A DNA stretch of 64,000 nucleotides, taken from Microstegium vimineum. Its lineage: Eukaryota; Streptophyta; Magnoliopsida; Poales; Poaceae. Each line of letters begins with the position of its first letter. The stretch's first letter is position 1. The notes under the pieces were generated by a model. The model was not told the origin of the DNA. It did not search any database and saw only the letters and a program-made list of their open reading frames with translations. The stretch spans positions 13,849,951 through 13,913,950 of the forward strand of contig CM039120.1 of assembly GCA_022036555.1 (NCBI GenBank). Direction: 5' to 3'. The position numbers and the translations under genes are program-made. This document shows positions 13,501-20,389 of this stretch, piece after piece.

Positions 13501-13766
13501 AGAAGTTGTGCACAGTGCAAAATTGGATAGGGTGGCCTTTTTTTTTTTGTTTTGGGTAGAGGTTGCTCTACGGGCAAAACAAAAAACTCTATTCGAATTG
13601 CAAATAACTATTGTTTCAAAAAAAAATGCAAATAATTTCGCATGCTAGTTTACCGTGAGCTGCCACTGACACTATTTCCCCCTCTTTATGGTTGCAGGTG
13701 AAGAAGATGATCGTCTATGCCGTTGAGCATGCTTTGACAATTCTGAAAGTCAGCGAGGGAAACTAG
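1567..13766 (+). CDS. JmjC-domain histone lysine demethylase, KDM3/JHDM2 (JMJ25-like) class
   Basis: This is predicted to be a nuclear Fe(II)/2-oxoglutarate demethylase acting on H3K9me1/2, the activity known for this family. Coding exons by eye, with GT-AG introns and frame kept throughout: 1567-2075, 2160-2271, 2555-2873, 2967-3033, 3135-3876, 4049-4378, 4692-4991, 5072-5144, 5233-5318, 5435-5554, 13698-13766; 908 residues. An acidic/basic N-terminus has a likely NLS (KRKR and KRRR, about 45-75). A RING-like Cys-rich zinc region spans about 138-195 and a second Cys cluster about 336-374. The JmjC domain follows. Iron ligands appear intact: His687 and Asp689 (KLHCD motif, end of exon 6) and His840 (CPHQVRN, exon 9). 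The last exon (VKKMIVYAVEHAL, then TAG) fits the family C-terminus directly after KLE. No frameshift is visible. Exon borders need transcript support. Paralogue identity (IBM1/JMJ25, JMJ26, 27 or 29) is unresolved. Confidence 0.85.
5893..5941. repeat. Small perfect-stem hairpin in the intron
   Basis: CCTTGTAAATTAG is followed after about 20 bases by CTAATTTACAAGG, giving a 13-bp perfect stem. It lies immediately beside the minus-strand coding-like remnant that starts near 5950. It could be the end of an unidentified insertion. I found no adjacent CTRR end that would support a Helitron. Confidence 0.4.
5950..7270 (-). pseudogene. Decayed minus-strand coding remnant, not recognised
   Basis: Read on the minus strand, this part of the intron gives long protein-like stretches: one open frame from 7270 to 7088, several short pieces around 7050-6650, then an uninterrupted 228-codon frame from 6645 to 5959. 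The longer frame has Leu/Gln/Glu-rich amphipathic segments (for example LLQQLALGTE and LTEDDMLTVIGSFQLL) of ordinary globular or helical composition. Several in-frame stops and at least one frameshift separate the pieces. I do not recognise the family. A gene fragment carried in by a transposon, or the internal part of an uncharacterised element, would both fit. It is antisense to the host gene. Confidence that it was once coding is moderate; function is unknown. Confidence 0.35.
6049..6152. repeat. Two-copy tandem repeat, about 54-bp unit
   Basis: The unit beginning GGGGGCC at 6049 is repeated at 6103, each copy containing GATCGGTTGGGTGCCCCTGA. It lies inside the 5950-7270 remnant near its 3' end, so it duplicates part of that unknown sequence. 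Confidence 0.7.
7270..8107. other. Intron segment with a C-rich low-complexity tract
   Basis: At 7638-7690 there is a long C-run grading into CCCCA and CCCACA repeats, a simple-sequence tract. The surrounding bases show no gene. Two short diverged direct repeats around 7705-7770 share the text TTTTAGTTGTTATCTTAG. Confidence 0.5.
8124..8250 (+). mobile_element. tRNA-derived SINE with 16-bp target-site duplication
   Basis: The 127-bp insertion contains a near-perfect Pol III B box (GGTTCGAACCC, about 8181-8191). An A-box-like segment lies about 40 bases upstream (GCCTAGAGCAGCCGGTAA). It ends in an A-tract at 8243-8250. It is bracketed by AGATGATAGGGTTGAC at 8108-8123 and an identical copy at 8251-8266. 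A perfect 16-bp duplication plus an A-tail is the signature of LINE-mediated retroposition. The perfect duplication suggests a fairly recent event. The tRNA-like part does not look like a functional tRNA gene. Confidence 0.85.
8595..8818. mobile_element. Stowaway-type (Tc1/mariner) MITE
   Basis: This 224-bp element starts CTTCCTCGGTCCCATAATG and ends with the inverse (CATATTAGGACGGAGAAAG). It is flanked by TA at 8593-8594 and 8819-8820. The TIR and TA duplication are typical of grass Stowaway elements. It is AT-rich and non-coding inside the JmjC terminal intron. Confidence 0.75.
8826..9010. repeat. Degenerate second copy of the adjacent MITE
   Basis: Internal sequence around 8925-8990 (TATTAATATTTTTAATATA and TTATTTCTCGG) matches the 3' half of the element ending at 8818, but the termini are decayed. 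It reads as an older member of the same family sitting beside a younger one. Confidence 0.45.
9011..9636. other. Intron segment, no gene seen
   Basis: Only short open frames are present, with no domain. Two short repeats share CCTGYRGGGTGT text near 9370-9440. The final bases 9634-9636 (TTA) may be the left duplication of the next MITE. Confidence 0.4.
9637..9878. mobile_element. Tourist-like (PIF/Harbinger) MITE, imperfect ends
   Basis: The left end GGGCATGTTTGGTTCATG is mirrored by CATGAACCAAATAGACC at the right, about 242 bp apart. The left flank is TTA; the right flank TGA is an imperfect match. No transposase is present. Confidence 0.55.
10635..10975. repeat. Degenerate two-copy tandem duplication, about 170-bp unit
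   Basis: Text around 10637-10790 (ACATTCGGTTC, TGTCAATGACCACT, GAAAGCTTG, AGATCTGGTATCCCA) recurs in the same order around 10803-10965 (ACATTCGATTC, GTCAATGACTGG, GAAAGCTTC, GGATCTGGTCCCA). The copies are well diverged, so the duplication is old. No gene is seen in 9900-11040 otherwise. Confidence 0.55.
11041..11147. repeat. 49-bp tandem repeat
   Basis: Two near-identical units start GTGGATAACATCTCAGTGTT at 11041 and 11090. A third copy starts at 11617 on the far side of an inserted element (11205-11616), implying that the insertion split an existing array or its flank. Confidence 0.7.
11205..11616. mobile_element. Non-autonomous element rich in GGCTCG motifs
   Basis: Both ends are rich in GAGCTGGCTCG-type text in opposite orientations (11215-11285 and 11500-11570), and the middle (11300-11490) is AT-rich. 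It is flanked by GTGGATAA at 11197-11204 and 11617-11624. This could be an 8-bp hAT-type duplication, but the same text belongs to the surrounding 49-bp repeat. Terminal bases do not form a clean TIR, so class assignment is tentative. Confidence 0.45.
11625..12111. other. Intron segment, no gene seen
   Basis: It begins with the third copy of the 49-bp repeat. A C-rich patch follows at about 11780-11930, then a GC-rich stretch (GGCCGGGCCGG). No open frame of substance is present. Bases 12109-12111 (TAA) are the duplication of the next MITE. Confidence 0.45.
12112..12435. mobile_element. Tourist-like (PIF/Harbinger) MITE
   Basis: This 324-bp element runs from GGGCATATTTGGTA to CAAACAGGCCC, flanked by TAA at 12109-12111 and 12436-12438. 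Internal sub-repeats (AGCTTCA, CAACTT, GTGTTTGG) appear in both orientations. A three-base TWA duplication and GGGC..TTTGG ends are typical of grass Tourist elements. Confidence 0.7.
12768..13315. mobile_element. Possible interrupted MITE
   Basis: GGGGCTGTTTGGATTGAAGT at 12768 looks like a MITE 5' end, and CTGTGTTCCAAATAG near 13303-13317 could be its inverted partner, with another MITE (12969-13164) sitting between. Interior text in the two halves is only loosely related, so the pairing is uncertain. Confidence 0.25.
12969..13164. mobile_element. Tourist-like MITE of the CTCC-ending family
   Basis: This 196-bp element starts GGACGTCTCCAATGG and ends with the inverse of GGGTATCTCTAACAG. It is flanked by TTA at 12966-12968 and 13165-13167. 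The same TIR type recurs at 17383-17806. Confidence 0.6.
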
Positions 13767-14023
13767 AGAACTTGATGCAATGTTCTGCGACAGTAAACGT
13801 GCCGCAGTGCTAGTTGCTTTCCTTGTCGGCACAAATAATAGTCACTAAAAAGGTAGATTATTCCAAAAATAAATAAAAGGGTAGATTTTGCTGATGGTGT
13901 GGATATCACTAAGAGCTGGGCGTACTCAAAATTTAAATATTTGATTTATGCCATACTTTCTGTTATGACAGAATTTCAATCTCTTGAGACTGTCGGACTT
14001 TGCTCTGGCAAGAGAATGTGTGG
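13767..14023 (+). other. 3' UTR/downstream flank of the JmjC gene
   Basis: The stretch follows the TAG stop at 13764-13766. An AATAAA-like stretch (AAAAATAAATAAAAGG, about 13865-13880) is a plausible polyadenylation signal about 100 bp after the stop. No other gene is seen. Confidence 0.4.
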
Positions 14024-14025
14024 TA

Positions 14026-14284
14026 CTCCCTCTATTCTAAATTATAAAGCATTCTAAGAATCATAAAGAGTCAAAACATTAAATTTAATAAAAAAGTATA
14101 GAAAGAAACACAAAAACCCATGACATGAAATAGATATACATATTTTCAACTAAGAAAAAAATCTAATTATACTTAGTTGGTATTATAAATGTTATTATTT
14201 TATTTGTATAAATTTGGTTATTTTTTTTAAAAAAATTGACTCTTTAAGATTTTTAGAATAACTTATAATTTGGATAGGAGGGAG
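14026..14284. mobile_element. Stowaway-type MITE
   Basis: This 259-bp element has TIRs CTCCCTCTATTCTAAATTAT and the inverse ending in GGATAGGAGGGAG, with TA at 14024-14025 and 14285-14286. Interior sub-terminal repeats (GAGTCAAAA and TTGACTCTTT) match the family member at 17015-17274. Confidence 0.8.
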
Positions 14285-14630
14285 TAAATGAAAGTCTAAG
14301 CAAAGTAGATACTGCACTTGTTAATTATTGTTGCTCCTTACGGAGCAAGGCTGCTCAGGTCATAGCCAAACACTCTTCGTAGCCTTGCAGAGTAAAGGAA
14401 CCAATCCTTAGCTAGCCCAAGTTGACAAAGGATCCAAGCACATCTTATAATTTAAAATAAAAGGGTATTTTGAATGATTATATTCACATGGACCGTAACA
14501 TTTGTGTTAATCATAAATTACTCGTATAAAATGTAACATATAGCGAGATTGTAATAACTCAATACTAAAAATACTTCTCTTGGGGGTAATATTCAGAGAG
14601 GTTCAAAAACTAAACATATCTATATTAAAG
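14285..14630. other. Intergenic AT-rich stretch, nothing recognised
   Basis: There are no coding frames and no clear repeat boundaries between the Stowaway element and the long inverted repeat. Confidence 0.5.
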
Positions 14631-15531
14631 AATAAAAGGTGTATTGATTCCTGAACATTAAAAATGATCATTCTTTCTTGTTGGACACTGAAAATAGAGC
14701 GATTTGTTGGATGACACTCTGGTTCTTTACAAATTTGCTGGTGAACACTATGTCCAATAAAATATTCTAACAAAATAGATATAAAATCATAGAAGTGCCC
14801 AATACTATAAAATTTTCTATGCTCTACATGATGAGATCTATATAGTAAAAATATTGTTTTGCAATAAAATGATTATTTTGTCCCTCATCATAAATAGACA
14901 AAGTTAACCATAGTTAATTTTCATATATTTGTAGGACACCAAAAATCTTAAAAAAAATCACATAATGCGTATATATCCAAATCTTGACTATGCAAAAAAT
15001 ATTAGCTCAAAATAATAAAGTTTATAATGGTATATTTAGCATCACTGACTTATAGATTTAACTCTTGTCAAGCTTAATTGATATATTAAACTTTATTATG
15101 TTTAACTAATATTTTTTAGCATAATCATGATTTGATGATGTATGCATTCTATGATGTTTCTATGATTTTTAGTGTCCTACAAATACATTAAAAAAATTAA
15201 CTATGGTTAACTTGTCTATTTATGATGAGAGAAAAAACAATCATTTTAATGCAAAACATCATTTTTACTATATATTTCTCATCATGTAGAGCATAGAAAT
15301 TTTATATTATATTTTTTTTGGCACTTATATAATTTTATATAGAAATTTATATTATATTTTTTTGGCATTTTATAATTTTATATCTATTTTATTAGAATAT
15401 TTTATTTGGCACAGTGTCCACGAGCAAATTTGCCAAGAACCAGAGTGTCCTATAACAAATCGCTTCATTTTCAGTGTCCAACATCAAAGGTGGTCACTTT
15501 GAATGTCCATGAGCCATTTTCCCCTTTTATT
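14631..15531. mobile_element. 0.9-kb long-inverted-repeat (foldback) element
   Basis: The outer ends AATAAAAGG (14631-14639) and CCTTTTATT (15523-15531) face each other. Long imperfect inverted arms follow: TTGGACACTGAAAATAGAGCG (about 14680) mirrors CGCTTCATTTTCAGTGTCCAA (about 15462), and TTAACCATAGTTAATTTT mirrors AAAATTAACTATGGTTAAC near the centre. Arms are about 350-400 bp with a loop near 15005-15120. There is no coding capacity. Very long TIRs fit Mutator-like or foldback elements, but no 9-bp duplication is evident. A 28-bp A/T-rich direct repeat near 15300-15390 shows local slippage. Confidence 0.6.
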
Positions 15532-16084
15532 TTTCACCAGGCCAGTCTTCAAAGTTAGACTTAGACTATTATTTTCTTATAAAGACATGTTCGGCTGATA
15601 GTTTCAGCAGCTGATAAGCTCGCTGAAGCTGCTTTGTTGTGAAAGAAAAATGTTTTACTATGACTAATAAGTTAAGCAAATATGACAAAACTAAATTATA
15701 TATATATATCTACAACACATGTCACAAGTACAATGATAAATTACTTTTTATTCACTCCCTCTGATTTCAAATATATAGGCCGTTTTATGATTCTAGACGA
15801 TCAAACTTTTCTAACTAGTTCCACCAATATAAAAAATCTTACATAGAGTACCCACACCCACACACAGTAAATGTCCTTGCATTTTAAATGATAGTTTACT
15901 TTGACGTGTACCTGAACCAAAATACCTAACTAGTTGGCATCGAATTTCTGGTACCGGATTCTATCCACATCGGGCATACAAGATCGGGTACATAGCTTTC
16001 ATGAAATTTCTGTCGCTGATTTGTGGCGAAAAGCTACCAAGAAACTGTTGAAGGAAAAGAAGGGGATAAACATGATCATTATCC
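15532..16084. other. Intergenic stretch, no gene seen
   Basis: AT-rich sequence contains only short open frames. CTCCCTCTGATTTCAAATATAT at about 15755 resembles a Stowaway end without a visible partner. Confidence 0.4.
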
Positions 16085-16114
16085 GGGGGGGGGGGGGGGG
16101 GGGGGGGGAGGGGG
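16085..16114. repeat. Poly-G tract (24 G, A, 5 G)
   Basis: An uninterrupted G run of 24 at 16085-16108 is followed by A and five G. It sits just upstream of a LINE 3' end. Homopolymer length is unreliable in most sequencing chemistries. Confidence 0.8.
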
Positions 16115-16119
16115 CATGG

Positions 16120-16379
16120 ATCCTTTGGAACATGGAAGCATTGCAATGCTTTGTGTCTTCTACGTCACAGTTTGGGCTAGTTAATCTAGTTTGTGGTTTT
16201 TGGTCAGGTCTCATCTATCCTTCTGGGTTTTTTATTCAGGGCAACCTATTTTGTTCCATTCAAGATTCAACCCCATGGCTCAGCCCGGAGTGAGGTGTGG
16301 TGTTCATGTAAGGGGTTGATCCTTCTTCTTTTATGTATAATACAAAGATGTGCAGCTCTCCTAAGTATTCGAGAAAAAA
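16120..16379 (+). mobile_element. 5'-truncated LINE, 3' terminal part
   Basis: The text near 16330-16380 (AATACAAAGATGTGCAGCTCTCC, then GTATTCGAGAAAAAAA) resembles the conserved 3' end of grass L1-type LINEs, which finish with an untemplated A-tail. The upstream 200 bp has no reverse transcriptase and reads like LINE 3' UTR. I did not find a clean target-site duplication. Assignment rests on remembered family character and needs a repeat-library search. Confidence 0.45.
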
Positions 16380-16550
16380 ACAATCTAACTTTATGATAAT
16401 ATAAAAGATGTTACGATGGGCTCAAACACCTAATAATAAATAATATTGGGTATCCTCGCTACAACTTCTCTTGGCTATAGATACATCTGTAGCTACAAAG
16501 AGTGGGCTAAAATCTACTATAGCTAGTATATGGAACAACTGAAGCGAGAT

Positions 16551-16944
16551 TGTAACTTACATGTAAACTAAACTGTGCACCTACAAAATCTAGAATTACA
16601 TAATTTGAAACATATGGAGTGGTATTAAGGGGCTATTTGGGACTGCTCCGCTCTATGTTTTTTTAGCTCTACTCCACGTTTTTATTCAAACGGTTTCAGC
16701 TCCACGCACACAGCTCCACACAACAAAAGTGGAGTTATAAGAGCACATAAAGAGGTACTCCATAAACTCTAATTTTTTATGGAGCTGCACCATAGTGGAG
16801 TTTGCAGAGCAGAGTTTGTGGAGCAATTCCAAACAGACCATAAGAGTTAGATCACTACTACACTAGCTCTCTATCAAACACAACATGCATCATGCATGCA
16901 ATCTTTAGTCTAAATAAAGACAAAAGGTGGAAAATAGTGTACTT
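16551..16944. repeat. Tandem duplication, copy 1 (carries a Tourist MITE)
   Basis: Copy 1 starts TGTAACTTACATGTAAAC and ends AAAATAGTGTACTTG. Without its MITE it matches copy 2 (16945-17364) throughout, including GTGCACCTACAAAA, ACAATTTGAAACATA, GGAGTGGTATTAA, AGATCACTACTAC and TAGCTCTCTATCAAACA. Sequence just upstream (16382-16440) also matches 17949-18010, so the duplicated block may extend further. Confidence 0.75.
16629..16840. mobile_element. Tourist-like MITE in duplication copy 1
   Basis: This 212-bp element starts GGGGCTATTTGGGACTGCTC and ends with the inverse (GAGCAATTCCAAACAGACCA). It is flanked by TAA at 16626-16628 and 16841-16843. The sister copy shows the uninterrupted target GGTATTAAGAGTTAG, confirming both borders and the 3-bp duplication. 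Confidence 0.85.
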
Positions 16945-17364
16945 GTAACTTAACTATGCACCTACAAAAGCGAGAACTACACAATTTGAAACATAGGAGT
17001 GGTATTAAGAGTTACTCCCTCCATCTCAAGTTATAAGACATTCCAAGAATTTTAGAGAGTCAAAGCATCTCAAGTTTGACCAAAGAATATAGAGAAAATT
17101 AGAAAGATTTATGACATCAAATAGACATACTATGAAAATATAATTGATAAAAAATCTAATGATACTTAGTTGACATCATAAATGTTATTATATTATCATA
17201 TACGTTTGGTTAAACTCGAGATACTTTGACTCTTTAAGATTCTTGAGATGTCTTATAATTTAGGATGGAGGGAGTAGATCACTACTACGCTAGCTCTCTA
17301 TCAAACATAATGCATGCAACCTTTAGCCTAAATAAAGGCAAAGGGTGAAAAATAGTGTATTTGT
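16945..17364. repeat. Tandem duplication, copy 2 (carries a Stowaway MITE)
   Basis: Copy 2 is directly adjacent to copy 1 and of the same order. It lacks the Tourist element and instead carries a Stowaway element five bases further on. Small differences (ACATGCATCATGCATGC versus ATGCATGC) show moderate divergence. Confidence 0.75.
17015..17274. mobile_element. Stowaway MITE in duplication copy 2
   Basis: This 260-bp element has TIRs CTCCCTCCATCTCAAGTTAT and the inverse ending in GGATGGAGGGAG, with TA at 17013-17014 and 17275-17276. Copy 1 shows the empty target GAGTTAGATCAC. Confidence 0.87.
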
Positions 17365-17382
17365 TGCTTTGTTTGGACCTTA

Positions 17383-17806
17383 GAGCATCTCCAAGAATTT
17401 CATAAATATTTCTCCTAAAACATCATGTTTTTCAACTCCTAAAAAGGTATTGGGAGAAAAAAAAGACCATCTCCAAGAGTTTCTAATAATCCACTCCTTA
17501 AATATAGAAAATAATTTTACATCAAATATCATGTATAATTTCTAAATTATCCTAACAACTTTTATATATTCTTTATTTTGTACATTTTCATCATGAACCC
17601 TTTTTTACTTTTTATTATTTCCACGCCATATCACCTCTAAAATTATCCGGACTTTACACGTGACTTGGAAGCGCGTAACTTTACGCAGAACCCGGTGCTT
17701 TTCCCATGTTTTAAAAGATTAGGAGTTGTTGGAGAGTTTTTTTTTCTCGTTGTCTAGCTAAAAACTAAGGATTTGAAAGAGATTTAGGGAACTCCTGGAG
17801 GTGCTC
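17383..17806. mobile_element. Tourist-like MITE, GAGCATCTCC ends
   Basis: This 424-bp element starts GAGCATCTCCAAGAATTTC and ends GAACTCCTGGAGGTGCTC, with TTA at 17380-17382 and 17807-17809. A second CATCTCCAAGAG near 17468 may mark an internal duplication. No transposase is present. Confidence 0.7.
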
Positions 17807-18662
17807 TTAGATGCAATGCCCTGGTAGGTTATACCTATTCCATTTTATCTAAACGGAGTGTCTATATAACACAAAGATGATTTTTATTCTCCTAGCACTT
17901 ATTTTTTTCATCGATTCAATTTTTATATATACATCACATATTATTATATCTAACTTTATAGTAATGTAAAAAATGTGTTATTGTGGGCTCAAACAAAAAA
18001 ACAAAACAATAATATTAATTGTAACTTACATGTAAACTAACTTGATTGTAACTTACATGTAAACTAACTTAATTTTCTAATCTAAATTAAGTATGACTTG
18101 GTACAAGGAGCTATAACACACGTATTTTTTCTTATGTTTTATACTCGTTCCAAGTCACAATCTTTGTACAAATATGAGAAGGTAAAATGTTGGCAAAGGT
18201 GAGGTGAAATTTAACTTTTCCCTTCATCAATCTAGGTCAACTTATTATTTGCATATCCAATTATAAGTTAAAGCAAAAAAAAAATCATTTGAAATATATG
18301 AAACTATAAAGCATAAAGCGATCTTTCACATTATAGAAACTCCAAAACACTTGGTTAAGAGTAAGAGCAACTCCAAAAGACCCTATATATTCTTTTTAAA
18401 TGATAGAAATATATATTTTAATAAAAAAACTATCATCCAACAGGCTATCCAAATGGGGTTATCCAAATATAGCTATTTTCTATTCCATAATTTTTAGTAG
18501 TAAAAAAAAGACATGATAGATCTATAGAGTGTTCACGAGATAAAACTGTTAAAAAGATATACAAAATAAATTTTATACAAATAACTCTCAAAACCACTCC
18601 AATTAAGAAATTATTTCAATAAAACAATAAATTGCAAATGAGATTCAGTTTAGAGAGACTAA
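17807..18662. other. AT-rich intergenic stretch with a partial repeat of 16382-16570
   Basis: Bases 17945-18065 repeat text seen at 16382-16440 and 16545-16570 (ATCTAACTTTAT, GGGCTCAAAC, GTAACTTACATGTAAACTAA, the last twice here, at about 18020 and 18049). The rest is AT-rich without a gene. AGAGCAACTCCAAAAGACCC near 18371 resembles a decayed MITE end. Confidence 0.5.
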
Positions 18663-19499
18663 GGGCCTGTTGGGCAGAGCTCCAGCTCTGAAAAATAGCT
18701 CCAGATCTGAGATCTAGTTAGCTTCACCGTAGAGCAGCTCCATCATGAATCTAATATCTCAAAAGTGTTTAGTACAGCCCCACATTTGTCTTTATCTCAC
18801 TAACAATTTGGATTCACTCGTCATATAATAAAAAAATTAAAAAAATGACTTCTTCCTCATGGTCACGACGGGTACGACCTCGTGTGGGAGCTGTGTCGCG
18901 GCTTCACCGGGGTTGGGCGTGGCCTTGCCGGCGATTGGGCTCGGCCTCGTCGGCGGTGGCGGCTAGGGGCGGGACACGGCCGGGCGTGGCGGCCCTGGCA
19001 CGGCCAGGGAACGGTTCGTCGCCGGGGTAGGGGAGCGGGCGCTGCCAGCCTAGGAGCGGCGTGGGGGGCTGTCGGACTAGTTCCACGTGGGTGTGGAGCG
19101 GCTGGCCTGGGGAGTGGCTCGCCTGGGGAGGGGCGGCGCAGGTGCGACCAGCCTGAGGAGGGGCGGCGCTGGTGCGACCAGCTTGGGGCGGAGGGGGCAG
19201 CGCGGGCTTGGCCATCGCCGAGGAGCTACCGTGAAGGCGAGATGGGAAGAAGAAGCACCGGGGAAAAGAAAAATAACGAAGCGGTACAAGTGGCAGTGCG
19301 AGTAATTTTTTTCAACTCCACCAAAAATGATTTCATAGAGCACCTCCATCAAATCCATGAATCTGGGGATAGATCTACCGTTTTCATAGAGTAGATCTAT
19401 AGTGAAGTTGTTCGATCTAAAACCGTTTGGCTGAAAAAATCTAAAACGGAGCTATTTTTTTAAGATCTAAAGCTATGTAGAGCACTGCCAAACGGACCC
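18663..19499. mobile_element. Harbinger-like non-autonomous element with a GC-rich core
   Basis: This 837-bp element starts GGGCCTGTTGGGCAGAGCTC and ends with the inverse (TAGAGCACTGCCAAACGGACCC), flanked by TAA at 18660-18662 and 19500-19502. Arms are AT-rich with GATCTAA/AGATCT repeats in both orientations. The core at about 18870-19260 is strongly GC-rich, with open frames on both strands (one of 170 codons, 18882-19394) of Gly/Arg/Ala-rich low-complexity composition. Such a core could be a captured host fragment, as in Pack-type elements, but I recognise no source gene. Confidence 0.65.
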
Positions 19500-19559
19500 T
19501 AAAGATGTAGATCCATCTTCCAATCCACCAAAAAGCAAACAAAAACTCCCACTCCAAGA

Positions 19560-19870
19560 AAAATGGGTAGACGACGTTACCTTACCATAGAGGATGCTAA
19601 TTAGCCGCCACCAGTCGCGAGCGTTCCTTCTTCCGTCTCGCCCGTGGAACTCTTCCTCGTAGCGGTCCCCATCGGCCGCCTAGCCTCGTTGTCCCCTTCT
19701 TGTCCCGCTGCTGCTCTTCGCCGTTGCCCACGCCCACGCCCACGCCCACGCCGATGAATTGAACCACTGCATGAAGGCCGCGAGCGCGAGGGCCAGGAGC
19801 AGCAGCAGCGAGAGGGTCATGTGCCGTGAGCGTCAGCGTCAGCGTCCGCCTAGAAACTTTCGGTTTCAAA
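19560..19870 (-). pseudogene. GC-rich minus-strand coding-like fragment with a hydrophobic leader
   Basis: On the minus strand an ATG at about 19821-19819 opens a Leu/Ala-rich hydrophobic stretch (TLSLLLLLALALAAFMQW), as in a signal anchor. A short GTGGGC hexamer run (19735-19754) follows, and the better-looking continuation is in another frame (GTTRLGGRWGPL). The layout of hydrophobic anchor then basic/Gly-Pro-type hinge resembles the N-terminus of a microsomal cytochrome P450, but the hinge is not canonical and nothing further matches. Treat as an unidentified, frame-broken fragment. Confidence 0.25.
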
Positions 19871-20389
19871 AGGCCCTAGTACAGAATTCCAGATCCCCAC
19901 ACAGAGCAGTAGTCGATTTTTGTGGGGAACGAGAGTTTATAGGCCTGTCTAACCTATCTTTAGGAAAACTGATCTTGAAACAAATCTTGCTTTTGAAGAA
20001 ATCCCCAAGTGCCCGGGTCGGCATTGGTTGGAGAACATCACGCAGCCACGACCACATATTTCGGGCACGTAAGGTGCGGCGTAAATTTTGGGGGCCCTTA
20101 GTTACTGTTCTTGTAAAAGCAAATATGCACAGAGTTAAACCAAAAGAAAAAGAACTTAATAGTATATCCAAACTCAATAAGTATGATATAAAAACTTAAT
20201 TCTTTTAAGGGAACTACACAACATTGTTACAACATCTGTAATAGTTTCCAAAATAATAACTGATGATATATTTGTTGGATTTCTTCAAAGTTTTTCAAAA
20301 CCTTTCTAAAATATAAACTTTTCTAATTCTAAAACATTTCTATTCATATCTAGTAGGATTAAAATACAAATATTGTCAACTATGTCAGA
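19871..20389. other. Intergenic stretch, no gene seen
   Basis: Open frames of about 100-146 codons overlap on both strands near 19759-20199 without recognisable domains. The sequence turns AT-rich after 20190. Confidence 0.4.

Larger units (their letters stand above)
5555..13697 (+). other. 8.14-kb terminal intron of the JmjC gene, loaded with repeats
   Basis: The donor GTACGA follows the KLE codons at 5554, and the acceptor GTTGCAG ends at 13697. Frame is preserved across the junction. The other nine introns are about 80-320 bp, so this one is roughly 25 times longer than the largest of them. It contains a hairpin, a minus-strand coding remnant, a SINE, at least four MITEs and several tandem repeats, listed separately. 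Reading into the intron from exon 10 adds nine codons (VRTFNAHPS) before TGA at 5582-5584. An isoform polyadenylated in the intron would keep the whole catalytic domain and lose only the last 22 residues. Confidence 0.75.

Noticed and set aside
18882..19394. A 170-codon open frame as a real gene.
   Set aside because: It lies within a TIR- and TAA-flanked element, is Gly/Arg-rich low complexity, and has equally long frames on the other strand, as expected of GC-rich DNA without stops.
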